Below the pieces are notes generated by a model that saw only the letters and a program-made list of their open reading frames with translations, did not search any database and was not told the origin of the DNA. This document shows, in pieces, positions 17,617 to 25,244 of a stretch of DNA of 64,000 nt. The stretch spans positions 124,001 to 188,000 of the forward strand of contig JADJNW010000014.1 of assembly GCA_016714085.1 (NCBI GenBank), read 5' to 3'. The stretch's first letter is position 1, and every line of letters starts with the position of its first letter. This DNA comes from Saprospiraceae bacterium (GTDB lineage Bacteria; Bacteroidota; Bacteroidia; Chitinophagales; Saprospiraceae). Position numbers and translations under genes: made by a program.

Positions 17617-19254
17617 TTATGATAAATACTTCCCTACAATCGGCATCCTGCGCCCCACGCCAAACGCTTTGCTAGATACGCGTAACACAGGTGCGACTTG
17701 ATGGCGCTTGAATTCATTAATATTCACCAAACGGAGCACGCGACGCACCAAAGCTTCGTCGAAGCCCATTGCAATCAATTCCTGCGGCCCCTGGCGCTTT
17801 TCGATGTATTGATACAAAATCGGGTCAAGGATATCATACTCCGGTAAGCTATCGCTGTCTTTTTGATTGGGGCGCAACTCTGCGGAAGGGGGCTTTATTA
17901 TTGAGTTTTCAGGAATTACAATGCTGTCTTTATTAATATATTTTGCCAATTCATACACCTCGGTTTTGTAAACATCACCGATGACCGACAAGCCGCCGCA
18001 CATATCGCCGTAGAGCGTGCCGTAGCCGACCGCCATTTCGCTTTTGTTGCTGGTATTCAGTAGGATATTACCAAATTTATTGGAAAAAGCCATTGCAATC
18101 ATGCCGCGTATGCGCGCTTGAAGGTTTTCTTCTGTAATATTAAAAGGCAGTCCGAAAAAATGAGGTTTTAAAACTTCAATATAGGATTCATAAATCTCCT
18201 GAATGGGTACAATATCATATTGAATGCCAAGATTTTTAGCTAACTCGCGCGCATCATTCACCGAGTGATCAGAGGAAAATTGCGAAGGCATAAGTACCAC
18301 GCGCACATTGTCCTGCCCCAACGCTCGCGCTGCCAGCACTGCGGTCACCGCTGAATCAATCCCGCCCGACAAGCCCAGAATCGCTGTTTTTAAGCCACTT
18401 TTACGAAAATAATCTCGAATGCCCATCACGAGCGCATCATGTATCAAGCGAAACTTCTCACGCGGTTGCGCAATTTCCTGATTTCCAGCAATTACTTTAT
18501 CAAGGTCATACACTCGGATACAATCTTCAAAATAGGGCAATTCATCAAAAACCTTACCATTGGGCGAAAGCACCAACGAACCGCCATCGAAAATAATCTC
18601 GGTGTAAGCGCCTACCTGATTGGCACAAAACATAGGCAATTGGTAGCGTTCCACATTGGCGCGAATGACGTGCAGGCGCTCCTCCGCATGATCATAAGCA
18701 AAAGGCGAAGCCGAAATATTAATCATCAAATCGGGCTTTTGCGACATCAACTTATCCATCGGCACGATGGTGTACAAGGGATTTTCATTGCCCAGATTCC
18801 AAATATCTTCGCAAATTGTCAACGCGATGCGTTTGCCTTTAAATTCTATAACCTTGAACTCAGTTGCGGGCTCAAAGTATCGGTACTCGTCAAAAATATC
18901 GTATGTTGGGAGCAGCGCTTTATGCTGCACTTGTTTGATCTTGCCATCTTCCAGAAAATAAGCGGAATTGTACAAATCCTTGCCATCCAAAATCGGATTG
19001 CGCGTGGGCGCACCAACAATAATGGCGATACCTTGGGCTGCTTGTGCCAATTTTTCAATGGAAGCTTCGCATTTGCGAATGAAATCGTCAAATTCTAAAA
19101 AATCACGTGGCGGGTAGCCGCAAACCGCAAGCTCCGTAAAACACACCAGATCAGCATGTTGCGATTTAGCATTTTCGACTGCGGAAAGCATTTTGGCGAG
19201 GTTTCCCTCGAAATCACCGATATGAAGGTTCAATTGCGCGATGGCGATTCTCAT
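17617..19254 (-). CDS. nadE: Glutamine-dependent NAD+ synthetase
   Basis: Converts deamido-NAD to NAD using glutamine and ATP, the last step of NAD synthesis. 545 residues in two domains. The N-terminal nitrilase-type glutaminase (MRIAIAQLNLHIGDFEGN; catalytic Glu in FTELAVCGYPPRD; Lys in HKALLPTYDIFDEYRYF; Cys in LTICEDIW) is followed by the ATP-pyrophosphatase domain with LGLSGGIDSAVTAVLAARAL. The start at 19254 gives the family N-terminus; the longer frame from 19290 adds 12 unrelated residues. It is a single gene with a promoter box 74 bases upstream. Confidence 0.96.
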   Translation of the reverse strand: MRIAIAQLNLHIGDFEGNLAKMLSAVENAKSQHADLVCFTELAVCGYPPRDFLEFDDFIRKCEASIEKLAQAAQGIAIIVGAPTRNPILDGKDLYNSAYFLEDGKIKQVQHKALLPTYDIFDEYRYFEPATEFKVIEFKGKRIALTICEDIWNLGNENPLYTIVPMDKLMSQKPDLMINISASPFAYDHAEERLHVIRANVERYQLPMFCANQVGAYTEIIFDGGSLVLSPNGKVFDELPYFEDCIRVYDLDKVIAGNQEIAQPREKFRLIHDALVMGIRDYFRKSGLKTAILGLSGGIDSAVTAVLAARALGQDNVRVVLMPSQFSSDHSVNDARELAKNLGIQYDIVPIQEIYESYIEVLKPHFFGLPFNITEENLQARIRGMIAMAFSNKFGNILLNTSNKSEMAVGYGTLYGDMCGGLSVIGDVYKTEVYELAKYINKDSIVIPENSIIKPPSAELRPNQKDSDSLPEYDILDPILYQYIEKRQGPQELIAMGFDEALVRRVLRLVNINEFKRHQVAPVLRVSSKAFGVGRRMPIVGKYLS

Positions 19255-19327
19255 AAAAAATGTTTGGAGGTTTGACGTTTGAAATTTCAAGTTATTCGCA
19301 CGGCAAACTTGATTTTCAAATTGAAAA

Positions 19328-19335
19328 CAAAGGTA
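19328..19335 (-). promoter_or_regulatory. Promoter -7 box of nadE
   Basis: The reverse strand reads TACCTTTG (exact TAnnTTTG), 74 bases before the nadE ATG. The leader contains three spaced GTTTG words (19262-19281). Confidence 0.45.
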
Positions 19336-19389
19336 AACGGACTTAGTTTTAAAAACAAACTAAGATTGGTATTTGATGCAACAAATGTC

Positions 19390-20079
19390 TTAACTTAAAA
19401 TATGCAGCACTTCCTCCCGATAGCTGCGCCCGATGGGTAGTGCTTTCCCGCCGACTTCCACTTCATTAGAAGTGTAAGCTGTAATTTTATCTTTTGCAAT
19501 GAGAAATGAACGGTGAATCCGAAGAAAATTTGGATTATTGAGTAAATCATGGATTTCCCCCAATTGGAATTTGGTGACAATCGAGCGATTATCGCTTAGA
19601 AAAATGCGTACATACTCTTTCAGGCTTTCTATGTACAAAATTTCATCAAAATAAACTTTAATACGTTTCTTATTAACATTGAAAAAGTAAAATATGCGTT
19701 CTTTTTCGCTTGGCGCGAATTCTGATTTGATTGGCTTTTGCAGTTTTTGCACGGCTTTCAAAAAACGACTAAACTCAATGGGTTTCAGTAAGTAATCTAT
19801 TACATTTAATTCATATCCTTCCAACGCGTATTGATGGTAAGCAGTCGTCAGAATCACCTGTGGCGGGTTGTTTAATGTTTTCAAAAAATCGAGGCCTTTG
19901 AGTTTTGGTAAATGAATATCCAAGAATATTACATCTATTTTTTCTTTTTGCAAAAATTCCATTGCAAATAAAGCATCCGGGCACACCCCGGCAAGCTCCA
20001 ACCCCGGTGCATCGCGGATGTAATCTTGCAGGATTTCTGCAGCTAATGGCTCGTCTTCTACGATTAAACAACGCAACAT
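19390..20079 (-). CDS. LytTR-family response regulator
   Basis: 229 residues. The receiver domain has the acidic pair VEDEP near the N-terminus, phospho-acceptor Asp54 (IDVIFLDIHLP), Thr in ILTTAY and Lys in YLLKPI. The LytTR DNA-binding domain occupies the C-terminal ~100 residues (IFYFFNVNKKRIKVYFDEIL...FLRIHRSFLIAKDKI). It binds DNA as a transcription regulator once phosphorylated. Its ATG is one base after the stop of the histidine kinase gene, so the two form a standard Bacteroidota LytS/LytR-type pair. Target genes are unknown. Confidence 0.95.
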   Translation of the reverse strand: MLRCLIVEDEPLAAEILQDYIRDAPGLELAGVCPDALFAMEFLQKEKIDVIFLDIHLPKLKGLDFLKTLNNPPQVILTTAYHQYALEGYELNVIDYLLKPIEFSRFLKAVQKLQKPIKSEFAPSEKERIFYFFNVNKKRIKVYFDEILYIESLKEYVRIFLSDNRSIVTKFQLGEIHDLLNNPNFLRIHRSFLIAKDKITAYTSNEVEVGGKALPIGRSYREEVLHILS

Positions 20080-20080
20080 T

Positions 20081-21106
20081 TTATGATGTACGATTTATAA
20101 TTTTATTCAAATATAATGTCAGTTTCACAACAAAAGAGGCACTATTATTTTCAATATTTAGTTGATGGGTATCAGGATATAATAATTCCAATTGTCTTTT
20201 TACATTTTTTAATCCTAATCCTATTTCATTTATACCTGAATCCGGTTCTTTATCATTTATTATTTCAAAAATAAGTTGGTCATCTTTCGCTAAAAGCCGA
20301 ATGTCAATTTTGGTCAAAAAGCGATTTTCACCGGCGCCATGCTTGAAAGCATTTTCCACAAAAGGCAATAGCAGCAAGGGCGCGATCGCTTGATTTGAGT
20401 TATCTGTTTCTTCTTCAAAAGTAACTTTCAATCGTCCATTATATCGCAGTTTTTCCAATTCGATTAAATCGCGGATAATTTTAACTTCATCCATTAATGG
20501 AATGGTCGGTTTATTACATTCATATAACATAAAACGCAATAACTTGGACAAGCGCATCACCAATTCGGCGGTTTGCGGCGATTCCCGACGTGCTAAGGCA
20601 TAAATATTATTCAAAGTATTAAATAAAAAAATGTGGATTGGTTTGTGCCCGAAGAAATTGTAATTCTGACTGCAGTTTTTCTCGTATCAATTGTTGCTCG
20701 CGCTCGCGGCTTTGGAGTCGAAAACGCGTCAATTTGAGCGCCACCGCCACTGCCACCGCCGTTCCAATATCGATAAATGTAAATATGAAGCGATCTACAT
20801 CCCAGAATTTCATCGTATAATCCTGCTTGTAAAATGCTTGGTACAACCAAAAATACATCACTATCCGATTGAAAAAAGCGGCAATTAGAATAACCAAAGT
20901 AGCACGACTCAGCAATCGAAGGATTTGTCCTTGCACCAATTCCAGCCAGCGAAAATAAGATAGGTCGCGCCAATTTTAGCAGGCATTTGCGCCAATTCGC
21001 TGATAAAAGCAATACCGAAACGCATATCGTAGCGCCCCGACAAATAAGTGTAGAGCAGCAAATACGCCAACCAAAAGCCAATATGTAGCCAAACGCGCCG
21101 ATTCAT
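20081..21106 (-). CDS. Sensor histidine kinase (LytS/His_kinase type), two frameshifts
   Basis: A membrane kinase that partners the LytTR regulator. Three frames must be joined. (1) ATG 21106: MNRRVWLHIGFWLAYLLLYTYL to ...ATYLIF. (2) RWLELVQGQILRLLSR through two more helices to AQTNPHF. (3) LFNTLNNIYALARRE to the end. Break 1 is an A4 run at 20952-20955 (one base short). Break 2 is an A7 run at 20625-20631 (one base too many). Restored, the protein is 341 residues with four N-terminal helices, the H box NPHFLFN, the N box LPFVENAFKHG and the G box GLGLKNV. The overlapping longer frame at 20611-21081 is an artefact. Confidence 0.88.
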
Positions 21107-21297
21107 GGTGTAAAGTTCGGAAAATCAAAGCTCATTTTCATTTTTGTGTAAGAAGAGTGCTTTCCGGCATACAAAACGAAGTTTTCGTCATTTGTAAAGC
21201 GTTGATTGCTTTTTAGCGGTAAATCATTTGATTTGGTACTTTTTCTGAAGCAAGACAAGCGTGTTTTGATAGGTTTGCCAAAATTTTGATCCAAATT

Positions 21298-22770
21298 ATG
21301 AAGAAGCACACCCGACTTTTTTTCTTTTTCTGCCTTTCGGTAAATACAATTTTTGCGCAAGGTATTTTTACAAAAATCACACAGGGAAACATAGTGAACA
21401 CGCCCGCCGATAGCCGTAGCGTCAACTGGGTGGACGTGAACGGCGACGGCTGGGACGACCTTTTTATTTCTACCGGCCCGAAGATTGGGCAAAATAATTT
21501 AATATATATCAATAATCAGAATGGCACATTTACAGCCCTAACCAATGACCTTATTGTGCAAGACAGCAGCCCTTCGGATGGTGCTACTTTCGCCGATGCT
21601 GATAATGATGGCGATCTTGACGCTTTTGTGGTGACTTGGTACGGCAAGCCCAATTTTTTCTATCGCAACAAAGGCAATGGCACTTTTGAGCATGATACAA
21701 CTGTCCTGACCGCGAATTTTGGTACTTATTCAGAGACAACCGCTTGGGGCGATTATGATAACGACGGACTCGTGGATTTGTACATTACCAACAGCGAAGG
21801 CAGCAAGCGCAATTTGCTATATCAAAACAAGGGCAAGAATGTTTTCGAGCGAATTACGAATGATGGATGGCTGAATGAAATGGATGCTTCTCGTTGTGCG
21901 AATTGGATTGATTATGATAATGACGGCGACCAGGATTTATTCGTGACCAATGAAAGCAATCAGCCGAATGATTTGTATCGCAATGATGGCAAAGGACAAT
22001 TCACAAAAATAACCGAAGGCGATTTAGTCGAAAGCGAGCGTGGCTCTATGAGCGCCTCCTGGGGCGATGTCGATAACGACGGCGATTTTGATGTGTTTAT
22101 TGCCAATGCGGATTATTTCAAAGAACAAGACAATCAATTTTTTATAAATAATGGAAATGACACATTTACGGAAGTCGTTTCTGGCGCAATCGTAAGCGAC
22201 GGTGGTTGCTCTTATGGTTCGGCTTTTGGGGATGTGGATAACGACGGTGACCTTGATTTGGCAGTGGCTAATGGCTTCTGCACTGGAGCTATGAAAACTT
22301 TTTTGTATTTGAACGATGGGCAGGGCAGTTTTCAACCTGTTAGTGAGTCACTTGATACGCCCTGCTCCTTCGGTTTGGCTTTCGGCGACTATGACAATGA
22401 TGGCTTTCTTGATTTGGCGGTTGCCACTTGTAAAAACGCAGATGCTTCTCCACTTCCAACCAATCTGTTGTATCAGAATAACGGCAATCAAAATAACTGG
22501 TTGAAAATCAATTTAAAAGGCACTCAGTCAAATACTTCTGCCATTGGCGCAAAAATCAAGATTAAAGCAAGAATCAACGGCAAATCCATTTGGCAAGTGC
22601 GCGAAATCTCTGCACAAAGCGGCTACTGCGGTCAGAATAGTTTAACGGCACATTTCGGCTTGGGCAAAGCAAAAAAAGTGGATGAAATTGTAATTGAATG
22701 GCCGAGCGGAAAACGACAGATTTTGAAAAAACAAAAGATGAATCAGCAGTTGAATTTAGTAGAAAAATAA
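21298..22770 (+). CDS. Secreted VCBS/FG-GAP repeat protein with ASPIC/UnbV domain (CRTAC1-like)
   Basis: 490 residues from ATG 21298 (MKKHTRLFFFFCLSVNTIFAQ signal peptide). Seven FG-GAP/VCBS repeats carry calcium-loop motifs such as DVNGDGWDDL, DADNDGDLDA, DYDNDGLVDL, DVDNDGDFDV and DYDNDGFLDL, forming a beta-propeller. The C-terminal ASPIC/UnbV domain is clear (GAKIKIKARINGKSIWQVREI, QNSLTAHFGLG, VIEWPSGKRQ). The family is secreted and calcium-binding; a precise role is not known. No T9SS sorting domain is visible. It is divergent from the two-component genes, 191 bases away. Confidence 0.92.
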   Translation: MKKHTRLFFFFCLSVNTIFAQGIFTKITQGNIVNTPADSRSVNWVDVNGDGWDDLFISTGPKIGQNNLIYINNQNGTFTALTNDLIVQDSSPSDGATFADADNDGDLDAFVVTWYGKPNFFYRNKGNGTFEHDTTVLTANFGTYSETTAWGDYDNDGLVDLYITNSEGSKRNLLYQNKGKNVFERITNDGWLNEMDASRCANWIDYDNDGDQDLFVTNESNQPNDLYRNDGKGQFTKITEGDLVESERGSMSASWGDVDNDGDFDVFIANADYFKEQDNQFFINNGNDTFTEVVSGAIVSDGGCSYGSAFGDVDNDGDLDLAVANGFCTGAMKTFLYLNDGQGSFQPVSESLDTPCSFGLAFGDYDNDGFLDLAVATCKNADASPLPTNLLYQNNGNQNNWLKINLKGTQSNTSAIGAKIKIKARINGKSIWQVREISAQSGYCGQNSLTAHFGLGKAKKVDEIVIEWPSGKRQILKKQKMNQQLNLVEK

Positions 22771-22778
22771 GGCAATAA

Positions 22779-22812
22779 TTGTAACACTTGGAGCATTTGG
22801 GAGGTAACACTT
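22779..22812 (+). promoter_or_regulatory. Paired GTAACACTT direct repeats before the TlpA-DUF3738 gene
   Basis: GTAACACTT occurs at 22781-22789 and again at 22804-22812, one helical turn pair (23 bases) apart and ending 28 bases before the ATG. GTAAC is a common -35 core of Bacteroidota ECF sigma promoters. A related TTGTAACA lies before the gene at 24187. Confidence 0.4.
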
Positions 22813-22840
22813 CTATTTTGAATCAAAAATCTCCATCATC

Positions 22841-24028
22841 ATGAAAAAATGCCTGGGTACCCTATTGTTCTTTTCCTTCTTCTTTATCATGCATAATTAT
22901 GGACAAGAAGCAACGCTATTAAATACACAAGTACCTGAAATTCAATGTGAAAAAGTATTGAATTATGCCCAGCAAAGGACATCTTTGGCCGAATACAAAG
23001 GTAAAGCTGTATTGATTGATTTCTGGGCGACCTGGTGCGCGCCTTGCATCAAAGCATTCGATCATCTGCAAGATTTGCAAAATATATTTCCAAATGATTT
23101 ACAAGTATTAACAGTGAGTTCAGATAGCGAAGAGCGACTTCAACAGTTTTTGAGCAAATTTGAAACCTCGCTTCCGATTGTTGTTGATGATAATCGAAAA
23201 ATTGCAGCATTATTCCCTCATCGCACGATTCCACATTCGGTATTGATCGATCAAAACGGTGTAATTCAGGTGATTGCCTCGCCTGATAAAATCACGAACG
23301 AAGTAATAGAAAAAATTCTGAAACAAGAAAAAGTCCAAATTGCCGAGAAAAAGGAAAAATTGAGTTTTGATCATACCGAACCACTCTCCGGCACCTATAA
23401 TGTGTTGTTTCAAATCACGCTTACGCCTTACCAAGATGGGATTCCTTCTTTGAGTACTTCATTCAGAAATGGTCGGATTATGATGACCAATCTGGGTATC
23501 CGTTCTATTTATGAAATCGCCCATCAATTTCCGGTTTACAGCAGAACCCTTGTAGAAACAAGCGATCCTAAAAAATATGATTGGAACAAGGAAAATGCTT
23601 ATTGCCTGGAAATTATTGCCCCCGACAAGAACGAAGAAGAGGTTTTCAAACTAATGATCGACTATTTGCACTTGAATTTTAAATTAAAATCAAAGATTGA
23701 AAAGCGAAAAGTCAAAGTAAAGGTACTGCGTAGGACTTCCGATCCTTTGTTGATTAAGGAAGTGAGTCCTGATGGCACAGAAAGTGTTACGAGCAGCGGT
23801 GCAGGGCTGAAGGCAGAGAATGCGCCCATCAATGCTTTAAGCGGCTTTTTGGAAGGGCTTTTTAATAAACCTGTTATCGAAGAAACAGGATTGAAAGGAA
23901 AATATAATATCGAAGTGCCTTTTTATAATGAAAATCCAAAACGTATTTATGAGGAATTAAAAAAAATCGGCTTTGAATTGATAGATGACGAGCGGGAGAT
24001 TGATATGCTGATCTTGTATGAAGTATAG
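22841..24028 (+). CDS. Thioredoxin-fold (TlpA/ResA-like) protein with DUF3738 domain
   Basis: 395 residues. A signal peptide (ending HNYGQ) is followed by a TlpA-type thioredoxin domain at ~30-160 with the redox site WCAPC and the cis-Pro region RTIPHSVLIDQNG. A DUF3738/TIGR03435-like domain covers ~175-395 (GTYNVLFQITL, GRIMMTNLGIRSIYEIAHQF, VEETGLKGKYNI-like). It is exported to the periplasm, where it probably reduces disulfides or senses redox. DUF3738 function is unknown; the fusion is common in Bacteroidota and Acidobacteria. It is followed on the same strand by a retropepsin-like protein with a similar upstream site. Confidence 0.9.
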   Translation: MKKCLGTLLFFSFFFIMHNYGQEATLLNTQVPEIQCEKVLNYAQQRTSLAEYKGKAVLIDFWATWCAPCIKAFDHLQDLQNIFPNDLQVLTVSSDSEERLQQFLSKFETSLPIVVDDNRKIAALFPHRTIPHSVLIDQNGVIQVIASPDKITNEVIEKILKQEKVQIAEKKEKLSFDHTEPLSGTYNVLFQITLTPYQDGIPSLSTSFRNGRIMMTNLGIRSIYEIAHQFPVYSRTLVETSDPKKYDWNKENAYCLEIIAPDKNEEEVFKLMIDYLHLNFKLKSKIEKRKVKVKVLRRTSDPLLIKEVSPDGTESVTSSGAGLKAENAPINALSGFLEGLFNKPVIEETGLKGKYNIEVPFYNENPKRIYEELKKIGFELIDDEREIDMLILYEV

Positions 24029-24140
24029 AATTGCTCGAGAATAAAATTTAATAAATATTTGACTATCAGAAAAATAGATATAAGTATTTTTATTTTCGAA
24101 CAATTTTATTACGATGATTTTATGAAAATTTTATAAAGGA

Positions 24141-24148
24141 TTGTAACA
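24141..24148 (+). promoter_or_regulatory. TTGTAACA site before the retropepsin-like gene
   Basis: TTGTAACA matches exactly the first site upstream of the gene at 22841. It lies 38 bases before the ATG at 24187. It may be the -35 element of a shared ECF-sigma regulon. Confidence 0.35.
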
Positions 24149-24186
24149 TTTTGATCCTTCACCAGTCTCTGAATAAAAAACTAAAA

Positions 24187-25050
24187 ATGAAATCAAATTA
24201 CGTAATCACCCTGATTCTGTTACTCGGAGTACTATTCAATGCTTTTGGACAAAAAACTATTCCATTGCAAATCACCGACAATGGCTTCATCTTCGTAAAA
24301 GCAACCCTGAACGATAGTATTGTCGGCAACTTCCTGCTCGACACAGGCGGCGGTATGCATGTACTGTCTGGCAAGTACTTTGAAAAGGTAAAGTCTTCAG
24401 CAAAAACCGCAGGCTATTTTACTGGATTTCGGCATAATGGTGAGCGATTGGACACTGAAATCTACACGATTCCCTCCCTTGCAATTGATAGCTACCAACA
24501 AAAAAATCCTTATATCGGCTATTATGCACCGCTCGATGGATATGGCATGGATGGCATTATTTCATTAAAAATGTTTGAGAATCAGCCTTTTACAATTGAC
24601 TTTAAAAATAAGCAATTGATACTCGAAAGCTCCGAAAGTTTGAAAAAACTGGAAAAAATTGCCGGAATAATTCCATTTACAGTGCAGCAATATCGAGATA
24701 AAGCACTGGACGTTTTTATTAAAGTCTGTGTAAATGGCATACCTGTCGAAGCCGAATTTGACACCGGCAGCGGTTATAATGCCTTGATGATCAATCCTTT
24801 TTTTATGGATCAAATGAATATAAAAAAAGAAGACTGCCGTGATCAAGTGTATAATAAAGAGCTGAATTTGAAAGATTATTTTGCGCAATTGCCCGCAGGA
24901 GTCATCTGTTCTGCACCTGCTGTGGCTGGCAAAGATGTCAACATCATGTTCCGAGAAGGCCTAATTTATGAGGCGCTCATTGGCAGCGGCTGGTTCAAAG
25001 ATAAGGCTTTGACAATCGATATTCCTAATCAGCGGATGCTCGTGCGGTAA
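24187..25050 (+). CDS. Retropepsin-like aspartyl protease, exported
   Basis: 287 residues from ATG 24187, where a signal peptide begins (MKSNYVITLILLLGVLFNAFGQ). Two aspartyl-protease lobes are present, each with a catalytic loop: NFLLDTGGGMHVLSG at ~45-60 and EFDTGSGYNALM in the second half, each followed by the hydrophobic-hydrophobic-glycine closing segments (DGIISLKMFENQ, EALIGSGWFK). It is a single-chain pepsin-like architecture of the Asp_protease_2 type. It is expected to be periplasmic or surface-exposed and may cut envelope proteins. Twelve codons upstream of the signal are excluded. Substrates are unknown. Confidence 0.88.
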   Translation: MKSNYVITLILLLGVLFNAFGQKTIPLQITDNGFIFVKATLNDSIVGNFLLDTGGGMHVLSGKYFEKVKSSAKTAGYFTGFRHNGERLDTEIYTIPSLAIDSYQQKNPYIGYYAPLDGYGMDGIISLKMFENQPFTIDFKNKQLILESSESLKKLEKIAGIIPFTVQQYRDKALDVFIKVCVNGIPVEAEFDTGSGYNALMINPFFMDQMNIKKEDCRDQVYNKELNLKDYFAQLPAGVICSAPAVAGKDVNIMFREGLIYEALIGSGWFKDKALTIDIPNQRMLVR

Positions 25051-25191
25051 GGTTATATGTATTATATTATGATATAAAGGGCAAGCTTTATAAAAGTTTG
25101 CCTTTTATGCTTGCAAATACTCCATTTTGTCGTATTGGCGAGAAATTCACTTTTACCCTGTCTTTTTCTTCTAATTGCCCGCTCCCACCTC

Positions 25192-25199
25192 TATATTTG
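25192..25199 (+). promoter_or_regulatory. Promoter -7 box of the GH13 gene
   Basis: TATATTTG, exact TAnnTTTG, 45 bases before ATG 25245. It supports that start over an in-frame ATG at 25098, which lies upstream of the box. Confidence 0.45.
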
Positions 25200-25244
25200 T
25201 CAAATTACCATTTGTACTTATTTATTCCCAAAATCAAATCTTTT

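Noticed and set aside
20611..21081. A 156-codon frame on the reverse strand
   Set aside because: It overlaps the histidine kinase, has low-complexity composition and no homology features; the kinase frames on either side carry all motifs.
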